The translations under genes were made by a program, and so were the position numbers. A stretch of DNA of 64,000 bases, taken from Agarivorans sp. TSD2052. GTDB taxonomy: Bacteria > Pseudomonadota > Gammaproteobacteria > Enterobacterales > Celerinatantimonadaceae. The first letter of the stretch is position 1. Each line of letters begins with the position of its first letter. Location of the stretch: assembly GCF_023238625.1 (NCBI RefSeq), contig NZ_CP096670.1:2956501-3020500 (forward strand), read 5' to 3'. Below the pieces are notes generated by a model. It did not search any database. It was not told the origin of the DNA and worked only from the letters and a program-made list of their open reading frames with translations. Positions 42,388-51,241 of the stretch are shown here, one piece after another.

Positions 42388-45042
42388 ATGTACCGTAAAA
42401 CCTGCCTAGCCCTAGTTTTGGGTTTAATTCTCGTTGGATGTAATAGCAGTAGTACAGATACAACAAATCCTATTGACCCTGTAGACCCTGTAGACCCTGT
42501 AGACCCAGTGGATCCTTCAGGTGAGCCTAGCTTCGGTTTGCCTGACGGTGTTTTAAGCACTGAAGATATCAACTGTAGCCAAGTATTCGATTCACTATCA
42601 GGCCTCGCAGACGCTACGTCTACAGAAATGGACGCAGGTACCACGCTTTGCCTAGCAGATGGTGAATACAGCGGCGATTTCCAAGTCACATTTGGTGGCT
42701 CTGGCACCGCAGATAAGCCCATTAAAATTGCTGCAGAAAACCCAGGGAAAGCTATTTTAAAAGGCGGTGAAGTCGCAATTAACATGGGCGGTAGCTACAG
42801 CCAGCTGCAAGGACTTATTTTTGATGGCGTAGAATATGGCAGTAACTTAATTGCCACTCGCTTTGGCACTAACGATTTGTGTTCTGATTGTCGCATCAGC
42901 GAAATCAGCATTTTGAATGCTGTAGCCCAAGATGATTACGGTATTTTAGTACATATTTATGGTAAAGATATTTGGTTAGATCACAGCGTTATTAGTGGCA
43001 AAACTGTGGCTAACCCCATGATTTCATTCAACCGCTGGGTAGATGAATCATGGGATGAAGAGACTCAACTAGCAGAACTCGCTCAAGGTATCGTGGTCTA
43101 TAATAACTACATTGCTAACCGCCCACCTGCCGACAATAAGATGTACGCTAGCAGTAGCGACAATGATTATGAAGCCATAAGAACAGGCTTAAGTGCCACC
43201 CACCACTACCCTGGTAACTCATTTATTGTTCGAAACGTTTTCGAACGGATCCAAGGTGAAGCTGAAGTTATTTCTAACAAAGGCTCTAACAACGTCATCG
43301 CTTACAATACTATTCGCAATAGTTACGGCTCATTAACCAACCGTCATGGTAATACCAATACCATCAGCAATAACTTTATTCTTAGTGAAGATTACCCTTT
43401 TGCAGGAGGATTAAGAATTGTTGATGACGGCCACACCATTACCAATAACTATATTGAAAGTGCCCGTTATAAAAACACCAGCCACCATGGGGGGATTGTT
43501 TTACTCGGTTATGACGGTGCAGGTGATGGTGATAACGGCTACCAACAAGTTGAAAATGTATACATCGCCAATAACACCATCGTAGACAGCGTTAACAGTT
43601 TAAATATTGATGGTGGCAATAAATCGAACCAGCCTAAAGAAGTGTACTTAGTCAATAACCTGATTGACCATGGAATTGGGCCTGTCATCGTTCAGGCAGA
43701 AAACGGCATAATGCCCGACTCAAGCCTAGCCGGTAATATTTTTTATGGACAAACGTTCTCTGATGATGACCAAGTCTCACTGGGTACCGAAGGCATAGAA
43801 TTCTATAGTGCAAACTTAGCAATCGGCAGTGATAATTTGTATCGCCCTTCAGATTCTACACCGGATATCAGTGCAGTAAGCGATTACGACAACGGTGATT
43901 TTAGCGCACCGAGTATCGACATGGACGGTCAAACTCGTTCTGGTGTCAGCAGCGCTGGGGCTGATGAAGCACTAGATAGCGAGGTTGCCTTACAAGCGCT
44001 TAATTACGCTGATGTAGGTCCAAATAGCTATCGTCTTAACAAACCTGAAGCCATTATGCTTGAAGTTGATGTAGACAACCCAGCGTTTGATGAGGGCTTA
44101 GCTAACTGGACCACCAGCGGCGCTGAAATAGTAACGGGTACTGATGCATTTTCACGTGGTGCTAGCGCAAAATTAACTGGTGCGAGTAGCTTGAGTCAAA
44201 GCATAGCTTTAAGCACCGACACGCCATATGTTGTATCAGCCTTCGTTAAAGGCAGTTATCAACTGGCCATTGGCGACTTGGTAAAACTATCAGGTGTGGA
44301 ATCAAGCAGTGATTATACTTGGGTAAGCGCCGAGTTTAATTCTGGTGATAGTACTAGCGGCACGCTAATATTAAGCTTGCCTGAGCACGTGACTACGGCC
44401 ACCGATCTGGAAGACGGCAACTTAGGCGAATTTCGCAGCAATAGTGGCAGTAGTAATGTTTGGGTGCAGCATGAAGGTGATTCAGAGGGCTTAGGCGATG
44501 TAGGTAGCTCGGGGGATTCAGCCTTTACTGACACAGGCTCATCATCTAGCGGTTCTGCCCGAGTTCGTTTCAAGGCATCGGCCAGCAACCACGACTTCAC
44601 CGCGACCCCAGGCCTATCACAAACCGTTGCTAATATACCCAGCAATACCAACATGTCCTACTCACTTTACTACTGTGATAACAAAGGTGATGACTCATTA
44701 AGTACCCTACATTATGGGGTAAAAGATGACTCGGGCATAATAATCGCTGAAGCATTTTCTCATGTTAGCGATTTGGATGACGCTCCACAAGGTTCGGTCA
44801 AAACCTGCTTTAAACAAGTGGAGTTAGCGTTTAATTCAGCAGACAACACCACACTTGAAGTGTTCGCGTTTATGCAAATAGATACCAGCAATAGCGATCC
44901 TGAAATCTACGCCAGTGAGCAATTCACCGATGATGAGTTGGAAGTACGTCTCGATGAATTTAGCTTAACTTACTTGGCTACCCCAAGCTCAAACAGCGAA
45001 GGTTTGTTTGATGATGTTCGCTTAATGAGCAGAGAAGATTAA
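42388..45042 (+). CDS. Family 6 polysaccharide lyase lipoprotein (alginate lyase or chondroitinase B type)
   Basis: This 884-residue protein has a lipoprotein signal (lipobox LVGC, Cys18), a short DPV repeat linker (about 30-42), then a right-handed beta-helix. Catalytic residues of the PL6 family are recognisable: Lys298 in ISNKGSNN and Arg319 in LTNRHG, 21 residues apart exactly as Lys250 and Arg271 of chondroitinase B, with calcium-ligand-like Glu291 and Glu293 seven and five residues before the Lys. Residues about 565-690 resemble a carbohydrate-binding-type beta sandwich (AFDEGLANWTTSGAEIVTG), and 690-880 form another sandwich-like domain. Substrate (alginate or glycosaminoglycan) cannot be decided by eye. 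It stands alone, without transport or regulatory genes for the products. Confidence 0.88.
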   Translation: MYRKTCLALVLGLILVGCNSSSTDTTNPIDPVDPVDPVDPVDPSGEPSFGLPDGVLSTEDINCSQVFDSLSGLADATSTEMDAGTTLCLADGEYSGDFQVTFGGSGTADKPIKIAAENPGKAILKGGEVAINMGGSYSQLQGLIFDGVEYGSNLIATRFGTNDLCSDCRISEISILNAVAQDDYGILVHIYGKDIWLDHSVISGKTVANPMISFNRWVDESWDEETQLAELAQGIVVYNNYIANRPPADNKMYASSSDNDYEAIRTGLSATHHYPGNSFIVRNVFERIQGEAEVISNKGSNNVIAYNTIRNSYGSLTNRHGNTNTISNNFILSEDYPFAGGLRIVDDGHTITNNYIESARYKNTSHHGGIVLLGYDGAGDGDNGYQQVENVYIANNTIVDSVNSLNIDGGNKSNQPKEVYLVNNLIDHGIGPVIVQAENGIMPDSSLAGNIFYGQTFSDDDQVSLGTEGIEFYSANLAIGSDNLYRPSDSTPDISAVSDYDNGDFSAPSIDMDGQTRSGVSSAGADEALDSEVALQALNYADVGPNSYRLNKPEAIMLEVDVDNPAFDEGLANWTTSGAEIVTGTDAFSRGASAKLTGASSLSQSIALSTDTPYVVSAFVKGSYQLAIGDLVKLSGVESSSDYTWVSAEFNSGDSTSGTLILSLPEHVTTATDLEDGNLGEFRSNSGSSNVWVQHEGDSEGLGDVGSSGDSAFTDTGSSSSGSARVRFKASASNHDFTATPGLSQTVANIPSNTNMSYSLYYCDNKGDDSLSTLHYGVKDDSGIIIAEAFSHVSDLDDAPQGSVKTCFKQVELAFNSADNTTLEVFAFMQIDTSNSDPEIYASEQFTDDELEVRLDEFSLTYLATPSSNSEGLFDDVRLMSRED
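42475..42510 (+). repeat. Four tandem 9-bp repeats encoding Asp-Pro-Val
   Basis: GACCCTGTA is repeated three times, then varied once (GACCCAGTG), just after the lipobox of the lyase. The codon-multiple unit means slippage changes only the length of the linker between lipid anchor and catalytic domain. Confidence 0.85.
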
Positions 45043-45092
45043 TCGCTTCACTAGGCACAAGTAACACGCATTACACCTTTTGCTTTACTCCC

Positions 45093-45116
45093 AGAGCAGC
45101 CATTACCGGCTGCTCT
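45093..45116 (+). terminator. Terminator of the lyase gene
   Basis: AGAGCAGCC (45093-45101) pairs with GGCTGCTCT (45108-45116) around a 6-base loop, 50 bases after the lyase stop. The T-run is short (ATTC). Confidence 0.65.
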
Positions 45117-45370
45117 ATTCAGTGGCTTGCTAAATGTTAAGTTAATTAAAAATAAACCTTTACAATTTGAAGTACTAAGGTAGTATCTATCTCGCTCTGT
45201 AATTCAGAGTTATTAGTGAACCAAAAGTAAAAGTAAAGCCTCAGAATCTCTTCGTTATTGTTGTTATCCTTAGTGTTTCCCTTAGCTTTATCGTCACATT
45301 AAATAATTCAAGCTTGAGCGCATCGCATTATCGCGAAATATTTATTAATTAATATATAAGGGACACAAAA
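45117..45370 (+). promoter_or_regulatory. Long A/T-rich leader of the cold-shock gene
   Basis: About 250 bases without an ORF precede the cold-shock gene, as expected for the long structured 5' UTRs of cspA-type genes. It contains TCTCTTCGTTAT (45247-45258), which recurs before the small ORF at 45840 at a similar distance from the start codon, the palindrome CAAGCTTG, and a TAAGGGA ribosome site. Exact promoter not assigned. Confidence 0.55.
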
Positions 45371-45583
45371 ATGTCTAATAAAACAACTGGTCTAGTAAAA
45401 TGGTTTAACGAAGATAAAGGTTTTGGTTTCATTACTCAAGACAATGGCGGTGCAGACGTATTTGTTCACTTCCGTGCTATCGCTTCTGAAGGTTTCAAAA
45501 CTTTAGCTGAAGGCCAAAAAGTATCTTTTGAAGTAGAGCAGGGCCAAAAAGGTCCTCAAGCGGCTAACGTAACAGCGCTTTAA
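45371..45583 (+). CDS. cspA: Cold-shock protein (CspA family)
   Basis: This 70-residue single cold-shock domain protein has both RNA-binding motifs, KGFGFIT (RNP1) and VFVHF (RNP2), and the usual start [14 protein letters not shown] and end GPQAANV. It acts as an RNA chaperone. Whether it is cold-induced or constitutive cannot be read from the protein, but the long A/T-rich leader favours post-transcriptional cold control. A hairpin follows 13 bases after the stop. The cspA symbol denotes the family; the exact paralogue is uncertain. Confidence 0.93.
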   Translation: MSNKTTGLVKWFNEDKGFGFITQDNGGADVFVHFRAIASEGFKTLAEGQKVSFEVEQGQKGPQAANVTAL

Positions 45584-45596
45584 TTTCAAAAGTAGG

Positions 45597-45622
45597 CGCA
45601 AATGGTGTAATCACCATTTGCG
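45597..45622 (+). terminator. Hairpin after the cold-shock gene
   Basis: A perfect 11-bp stem CGCAAATGGTG / CACCATTTGCG (45597-45607 and 45612-45622) has a 4-base loop. The following TTACTTACTCG is only moderately T-rich, so termination may be partial. Confidence 0.65.
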
Positions 45623-45722
45623 TTACTTACTCGTATTTTTCACTAACCACATTTATACCGTATCTGCGAAAATATAACCATTTCAAACATCTACTTCTAG
45701 TATATGTCGCTGCGATTCTTAT

Positions 45723-45839
45723 TCTCTTCGTTATATCATATAAATACATTCATTTAGCGTAAGCATCAGCACTTAAACTCACACTTTAAGTACCCAATAT
45801 TGTGGTGTCTTCTCGCTGATATTAACAATAAGGACAATT
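45723..45839 (+). promoter_or_regulatory. Structured leader of the small ORF at 45840
   Basis: This leader begins with TCTCTTCGTTAT (45723-45734), identical to a motif in the cold-shock gene leader. Nested pairing is visible: ATCAGC (45765-45770) with GCTGAT (45815-45820) encloses ACTTAAA (45771-45777) with TTTAAGT (45785-45791). AAGGA precedes the ATG by six bases. Confidence 0.5.
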
Positions 45840-45911
45840 ATGGCTCGTTCAACAGGTCGTAAAAGATTTTGGTTTCAGCATAATCGTAAAGAAAGCTACA
45901 AAGCCAAATAA
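45840..45911 (+). CDS. Candidate 23-residue basic small protein
   Basis: The ORF begins MARSTGRKRFWFQHN and ends in KAK. About ten of the 23 residues are Lys, Arg or His, with a central aromatic FWF cluster, which would suit nucleic-acid or ribosome binding. An AAGGA site lies at ideal spacing, and the leader shares a 12-base motif with the upstream cold-shock gene leader. I do not recognise the family. Supporting a real gene: strong ribosome site, structured leader and otherwise empty 555-base gap. Against: shortness and lack of comparative data. The rest of the gap (45912-46138) has no other ORF of note. Confidence 0.55.
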   Translation: MARSTGRKRFWFQHNRKESYKAK

Positions 45912-46138
45912 CAAAAACAAGCTTTAACCCATTAACATTACTTTTTTAACAACCAGCAATACATCTGCGATATGGTTTTTGCCTCATTAACTTAACCCTA
46001 TAAGTGCAGACCCTCTCAGTGAGAGTTAAGATCTAAATAAATTGATGAAAATCCTCCTCATCATAAGCAACAACTTAGACACAACTCTCGCTCTCTAGTC
46101 GCTATCTGCTATCAAATAAAAACACTATAATATCCTGA

Positions 46139-46897
46139 TTAACCTTGAAATAAATGAGGTTCGGTAAAGTAACGAGCGATCAGTTGATTTTGATTACGTG
46201 AGCCCGTTTTACGCAATAAAGACTTAATCTGACTACGTATTGTTTCTTTCGACTTATTCCGCAAGCAAGCTATTTCGGCCCCATCGTAGCCCTCGATAAG
46301 CAGCAGTAACACTTGCCATTCGGTCTCGGTGAGCGCTTCCATTGCGACATTAACATCACGGCATCTAAGCAAACTTTGCTGCATATGGTAAAGACTCAAT
46401 TGCTGGTTTGCCCAATCCGTCAACAATGAAAAAAGACTTTGCATATCGTATTGCTCGTTGACCGAAAACCGATGTTCTCGATGACAACTCAATAGCAAGC
46501 GGTGACCATAAGCCAAGGAGCGAAAACCAGAAAGGGTATGATTAAAACTCACTGAGGGATAAATCACCTCAAGAAATACCGGGTTATCAATCTTTCTCAG
46601 AGGCAAACGTTGCTGCAAGTATTGGAGAGAGCCCCACAATGAAGGCTGTTGTAGATAGTCGTTTATATAAACATCATCAGCGCGATGCTGCTGGTAACAC
46701 AGTAACTGCTGTTCAGTAAAGCCCCTACTGTAGTTAAAAATAGGTAAGCCAGTCTGATCCAACACCAACAGCACTACACCTTCAATCGCCACTTTCTTTA
46801 ATAAAGCGTCAGCCAGCCCACTCAGTGAGTTAACACAGAACACCGCTCGATGACGATGCTCAATTAATGGTGATTGAATTAAAGACGCTTTTAACAT
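46139..46897 (-). CDS. LuxR-type transcriptional regulator
   Basis: This 252-residue protein has a C-terminal LuxR/GerE helix-turn-helix (about 190-245), including LTETEWQVLLLLIEGYDGAEI and KETIRSQIKSLLRKTGSRNQNQL. The N-terminal about 180 residues are an unassigned sensor region; it is not a canonical autoinducer-binding or receiver domain. It is divergent from the thrombospondin-repeat lipoprotein gene with about 220 bases between starts, so control of that surface operon is a reasonable inference. Confidence 0.83.
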   Translation of the reverse strand: MLKASLIQSPLIEHRHRAVFCVNSLSGLADALLKKVAIEGVVLLVLDQTGLPIFNYSRGFTEQQLLCYQQHRADDVYINDYLQQPSLWGSLQYLQQRLPLRKIDNPVFLEVIYPSVSFNHTLSGFRSLAYGHRLLLSCHREHRFSVNEQYDMQSLFSLLTDWANQQLSLYHMQQSLLRCRDVNVAMEALTETEWQVLLLLIEGYDGAEIACLRNKSKETIRSQIKSLLRKTGSRNQNQLIARYFTEPHLFQG

Positions 46898-47119
46898 TTC
46901 CCATCCCTAATACAGTGTACATACCATTAAAGCACAAGCCTCTTAACTATGTACCCGCTTCCGCGTAGTCATTTCCCTAGGCAACTGATCTGAATCAAGT
47001 TTTATGTTTTTTTAAGGTTTTCATCACCTATATGGGGGATGAAACGCTCTGTGAGTATGTCCTACCCTGTAATCGCCAAGCTTCCTGCTTTGGCAAACTT
47101 ACTTCGTAAAGGGACAATT

Positions 47120-49105
47120 ATGAAAAAATTTCATCCTCTCGCCTTAGCGGTTGGGATGGCGGTAGGCCTGAGTGCTTGTGGTGGGAGCGATCCCGAGCAG
47201 CCAGTAGGTCCGCTTACACTTGAAGTTACCGCTATCGACGGCTATTTACAGCAAGCTGAAATATGGCTCGATTTAAATCAAAATTTTGTAAAAGACGATG
47301 GAGAACCTAGTGCCATAAGTGGCCCTGGCGGTACAGCAGAACTCAATATTACCGGCGTAAGCAATCTTGACGACATCCCTGTGGTGGTACGAGCAATTGC
47401 TGGACAAACTATCGATGAAGATCAACCCGATACTGCAATTACTAGCAGTTACATGATGTCTGCTCCGGCTGGCCAAACCGAAGTAACGCCCCTTTCTACA
47501 CTTGTGCATATCACGATGCGCAACGATGAAAGCTTAAGCCTAAGTCAAGCGAGTCAAACAATAGCCAATGATCTAGGGCTAGAAGAAGATACCGTGCTAC
47601 TCGGTGACTTTATCGCCAATCAACAAGCAGATCTTGCCCAATTAGCTGGCTTGCTGGTAGCCGCTGAACTCATGCCTGCTAGCGCAGCAGAAGCAGCCCA
47701 GCCAGAGACCGTCGCCGAACAGTTTAACGATGTTAAAGACATACTGGCTGATGTGGCTGAGGATGAAACGGTCATTGTGCAAGATGGACAAATTATTAAA
47801 GTTACCGACGACGAGGATGACGACAATGATGGAGTAAATGATAACGAAGATGCCTTCCCGCATAACGCTGATGAAAGCGCCGATAGTGATGGTGATGAAG
47901 TAGGCGACAATGCTGATGCCTTCCCTAATGACCCTAGCGAAACCAAAGACAGTGATGGTGACCAAGTCGGTGACAACGCTGATGCCTTCCCTAATGACGC
48001 CAGCGAAACCAAAGACAGCGATGGTGACCAAGTCGGTGACAACGCTGATGCCTTCGCCAATGACGCCAGCGAAACTAAAGACAGCGATGGTGACCAAGTC
48101 GGTGACAACGCTGATGCCTTCCCCAATGACGCCAGCGAAACTAAAGACAGTGATGGTGACCGATTGGGTGACAACGCAGACGCCTTCCCCAATGACCCTA
48201 GCGAAACCAAAGACAGTGATGGTGACCGATTGGGTGACAACGCAGACGCCTTCCCCAATGACCCTAGCGAAACCAAAGACAGTGATGGTGACCAAGTCGG
48301 TGACAACGCTGATGCCTTCCCTAACGACCCTAGCGAAACCAAAGACAGCGATGGTGACCAATTGGGTGACAACGCAGACGCCTTCCCCAATGACCCTAGC
48401 GAAACCAAAGACAGTGATGGTGACCAATTGGGTGACAACGCAGACGCCTTCCCCAGTGACCCTAGCGAAACCAAAGACAGCGATGGAGATTTAGTCGGTG
48501 ACAACGCTGATGCCTTCCCCAATGACGCCAGCGAAACCAAAGACAGCGATGGAGATTTAGTCGGTGACAACGCAGACGCCTTCCCCAATGACGCCAGCGA
48601 AACCAAAGACAGCGATGGAGATTTAGTCGGTGACAACGCAGACGCCTTCCCCAATGACGCCAGCGAAACCAAAGACAGTGATGGTGACCAATTGGGTGAC
48701 AACGCAGACGCCTTCCCCAATGACGCCAGCGAAACCAAAGACAGCGATGACGACGGTATAGGTGACAACGCGGATGCCTTCCCCAATGACGCCAGCGAAA
48801 CCAAAGATAGTGATGACGACGGCATAGGTGACAACTCGGATGCCTTCCCCAATGATGCCAGCGAAACCAAAGATAGTGATGACGACGGCATAGGTGACAA
48901 CGCGGATGCCTTCCCTAACGATGCCAATGAAAGCACCGACGCTGATAATGACGGTGTTGGAGACAATAGCGACAACTGCCCGCAACAGGCCAACGCCAAC
49001 CAGCTTGATACTGATGGCGATGGTATTGGAGATGTCTGTGACAGCGTAGAGCCCGAAGTAGCTAGTTTTGATAGTGCCAAATTTGACCAAGCCCTATGGC
49101 AGTAG
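47120..49105 (+). CDS. Lipoprotein with thrombospondin type 3 calcium-binding repeats
   Basis: ATG at 47120 follows AAAGGGA and yields 661 residues with a lipobox (GLSAC, Cys20); an in-frame ATG at 47039 lacks a signal peptide. Residues about 30-75 (VTAIDGYLQQAEIWLDLNQNF) form a module common in large marine lipoproteins; 75-235 is unassigned; 255-610 is a tandem run of 22-residue DSDGDQVGDNADAFPNDASE units, with a final thrombospondin-like end (NCPQQANANQLDTDGDGIGD). Such Asp-rich units bind calcium and form stiff stalks. The tail after the repeats is only about 20 residues, so no distal binding domain is present, which is odd for a stalk. Likely co-transcribed with the next gene. Confidence 0.85.
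   Translation: MKKFHPLALAVGMAVGLSACGGSDPEQPVGPLTLEVTAIDGYLQQAEIWLDLNQNFVKDDGEPSAISGPGGTAELNITGVSNLDDIPVVVRAIAGQTIDEDQPDTAITSSYMMSAPAGQTEVTPLSTLVHITMRNDESLSLSQASQTIANDLGLEEDTVLLGDFIANQQADLAQLAGLLVAAELMPASAAEAAQPETVAEQFNDVKDILADVAEDETVIVQDGQIIKVTDDEDDDNDGVNDNEDAFPHNADESADSDGDEVGDNADAFPNDPSETKDSDGDQVGDNADAFPNDASETKDSDGDQVGDNADAFANDASETKDSDGDQVGDNADAFPNDASETKDSDGDRLGDNADAFPNDPSETKDSDGDRLGDNADAFPNDPSETKDSDGDQVGDNADAFPNDPSETKDSDGDQLGDNADAFPNDPSETKDSDGDQLGDNADAFPSDPSETKDSDGDLVGDNADAFPNDASETKDSDGDLVGDNADAFPNDASETKDSDGDLVGDNADAFPNDASETKDSDGDQLGDNADAFPNDASETKDSDDDGIGDNADAFPNDASETKDSDDDGIGDNSDAFPNDASETKDSDDDGIGDNADAFPNDANESTDADNDGVGDNSDNCPQQANANQLDTDGDGIGDVCDSVEPEVASFDSAKFDQALWQ
47880..48945 (+). repeat. 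About 16 tandem 66-bp repeats encoding calcium-binding units
   Basis: Units of 66 bp (22 codons) vary mainly at two positions after DSDGD (QV, RL, QL, LV or DDGI) and at Pro/Ala before SETKD. Adjacent units with the same variant (for example three LV units at about 48486-48680) are nearly identical at DNA level, indicating recent copy-number change. Confidence 0.92.
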
Positions 49106-49137
49106 TCGAGAATAATTCAAAATTTAAGGAACAAATA

Positions 49138-50421
49138 ATGAATAAACTAAACACCACACTTACCATCATTGCCAGCGCTTTATTTTTTAACAGCAGCTTC
49201 GCCTTGGCCGCTGCTGAACCAAGCGAACTTGTCACCTTTCAAGCTGGCGGAACGATCAAAGCCAGTGAAATGAACGATAACTTTTTGTATCTCAAAAACT
49301 TAAGCCTTTCATCTTCTCCTAACAACGGTTTTAGCGAAATAGCGATCAACTGTAGTGATGATGATGATGCCTTGCTTGATTACTTTGCTGAGCCCGATAG
49401 CAGCCAACGTTGGATAACCTTGAACTTAAGCGGTACCTGCGCGGCCGATGACAACGGCGAACTGCAAATCACCCGCGACAGCATTATGCTGCAGGGCGGC
49501 GAAGTGGCAGGCATGATTAAAGTCGTTGGTAAGCAAGATGTGGTCGTCAAAGGGGTTAACATCTTAGGTAAGGCTAACGACGATCGTGTTGCCTTTATCG
49601 ACTCTGGCAGCGCGGTTTACTTCGAAAATAATAGCTACCCAGTAAACAGTGAGTTTTTGTCTACCGGAACTTCTTCCATCGTGTATAACGACAGCGTAGA
49701 AGGACAGCGCTTCGTAGCAAGCTTATCTTCTCGTTTATTTTTCTTCTCACCAATAGGAAAAGCCCAAGACATTGTATTAGACACTGCCAGTAGTATGGAA
49801 TACACCAATCTTAGTAGCGCTCAAATGACAGTATTAAATGCCTCAGGATTTAAAAACTTAGGTCAAGGCACGCTCAGCCTCGATACTTTAAACATGGGCA
49901 CCGGAACGGGTGGACAAGTTTACGATTTAAGTGTCACTAATGAAGTAGATTTGTTTGCCAATGCTGCTCTCGCAGTAGAGAACCAGCTTAGCGGTCCTTT
50001 AGTCTACGTAGGTGCGGGCTCATCACTGATAGGCGCTACCGTCATCACAAGCAAAGTGAATATTGAAACTGGTGGCAGCGTTGATGTTGACGTATTAGGA
50101 ACCCAAGGTTCACCAATAACTGATTTAGAACTAAGAGGCAAATCAGCACTATGGGCTGAAAACAGTTACCTTACTAACGTTTACGCCATGGACAGTAGTA
50201 TTGATAGCGCCAACATGGTTATCACTGGCAGCCTATTTACCCGTAAAACTAGCATTCTGTCACAAGATAGCTTCACTCTGAGTGGCAGCGCCGATGTGGG
50301 AAGTTTCAGTTATTTGGAAATGGCCTATCCGTTGGCAGATATGTGTAATAACTTTAACCATATTAATGTTGAAGCTTGGTCTTTTACCGATCAACAAGGC
50401 TTTCCTTATGATTGCCCATAA
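49138..50421 (+). CDS. Secreted protein with probable beta-helix fold
   Basis: ATG at 49138 follows TAAGGA and gives 427 residues with a signal peptide (about 1-24, ending FALAAAE). The early FQAGGTIKASEMNDNFLYLKN pattern is a recurrent start in marine gammaproteobacterial secreted proteins. The rest is a series of short repeated strand-like segments with alternating small and hydrophobic residues (for example VVVKGVNILGKANDD, FTLSGSADVGSF), suggesting a parallel beta-helix. No catalytic motif seen. It lies 32 bases after the thrombospondin-repeat gene and shares its terminator at 50454-50479; the two probably form a surface complex or are co-regulated. Family not recognised. Confidence 0.68.
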   Translation: MNKLNTTLTIIASALFFNSSFALAAAEPSELVTFQAGGTIKASEMNDNFLYLKNLSLSSSPNNGFSEIAINCSDDDDALLDYFAEPDSSQRWITLNLSGTCAADDNGELQITRDSIMLQGGEVAGMIKVVGKQDVVVKGVNILGKANDDRVAFIDSGSAVYFENNSYPVNSEFLSTGTSSIVYNDSVEGQRFVASLSSRLFFFSPIGKAQDIVLDTASSMEYTNLSSAQMTVLNASGFKNLGQGTLSLDTLNMGTGTGGQVYDLSVTNEVDLFANAALAVENQLSGPLVYVGAGSSLIGATVITSKVNIETGGSVDVDVLGTQGSPITDLELRGKSALWAENSYLTNVYAMDSSIDSANMVITGSLFTRKTSILSQDSFTLSGSADVGSFSYLEMAYPLADMCNNFNHINVEAWSFTDQQGFPYDCP

Positions 50422-50453
50422 GCGTTAAGCGAGCAGTAAACGGTAATCTTAAA

Positions 50454-50479
50454 AAGGCTAAGCCCACTGGCTTAGCCTT
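50454..50479 (+). terminator. Terminator of the lipoprotein/beta-helix operon
   Basis: A perfect 11-bp stem AAGGCTAAGCC (50454-50464) with GGCTTAGCCTT (50469-50479) has a 4-base loop, 32 bases after the stop. The A-run before and T-rich 3' arm fit an intrinsic terminator. Confidence 0.78.
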
Positions 50480-50710
50480 AATGTAGTGAGCAAAAAGAAC
50501 AAACAATACAACCTGAATTGTAGAGCACTTCTGATTTACGGAAACGCGGCCTTTGGACACGCCGTTCTAGCGCTGAAATTACAAGCATATGCGTCAGTAA
50601 TCAGCCAAGTCACTCACAAAGCTGATACAAAATAACTCAATGGCGAAGTGATCCTATCAATCAGCGACTACGTTAAGATATGTACGGGTTAAATTTAACT
50701 GGAGCAATGC

Positions 50711-51238
50711 ATGCACCAGCTTCATTATTTACTAAACAGCCACCAGCCAGCACAAGCGATACAGAAATGTTTGCTTGAACTAGGCTTAGACCTGAAACAA
50801 ATAAAATTTGTGTCTCATATCGAGGCGCAAGTAAGCACCCATCAATTGCATGCTACAGCCTTTATTGAACAAGCAGATATAGTAAGAAAATGTTTGTTAG
50901 GTGCCCTATTTGGGTTGATTGCAACAGCAATTTGTATCGCAGGGCTATGGTTAAGCGGCTTAATTTCTCTAAATATATTGAGTATTGTTATTATTGGAGT
51001 GCTACTGAGCCTCGTTACTGCTTGGCTAGCCGGTATGGTGGCCTTCAACCAAGAAAACCACACTTTAATTAATTACCAACAAGCCTTATTGCCCGGCCAG
51101 TTGCTATTAATAATTAACACACCGCCCTGTTATCGCTCTGCTGCCAAAATGTGTATGCAGCGATACGCGCCCTACATTATTTTCGACAACCAGAAGCTGC
51201 TCCCCCCATGGCGGCGATTACACTTAATTAAATACTAA
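50711..51238 (+). CDS. Membrane protein of unknown function with two membrane segments
   Basis: This 175-residue protein has a soluble N-terminal part (1-58), two adjacent hydrophobic helices (about 60-85 and 90-112, with GALFGLIATAICIAGLWLSG), and a basic C-terminal part. The layout, two central helices between small soluble domains, resembles small stress-related membrane proteins, but I cannot name a family. GGAG at 50701-50704 fits ATG 50711. It ends three bases before the convergent diguanylate cyclase gene. Confidence 0.6.
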   Translation: MHQLHYLLNSHQPAQAIQKCLLELGLDLKQIKFVSHIEAQVSTHQLHATAFIEQADIVRKCLLGALFGLIATAICIAGLWLSGLISLNILSIVIIGVLLSLVTAWLAGMVAFNQENHTLINYQQALLPGQLLLIINTPPCYRSAAKMCMQRYAPYIIFDNQKLLPPWRRLHLIKY

Positions 51239-51241
51239 ATC

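Noticed and set aside
47642-48427. Second - strand ORF and a + strand frame-shifted ORF across the same repeats
   Set aside because: Same cause: a repeat unit whose length is a multiple of three keeps all frames open. Translation is a monotonous repeat with no supporting start.
47620-49080. Long - strand ORF of 486 codons, Ser/Leu-rich, across the 66-bp repeats
   Set aside because: It is an antisense shadow of the calcium-binding repeats: each 66-bp unit lacks stops in several frames. No ribosome site or signal, and low-complexity composition.
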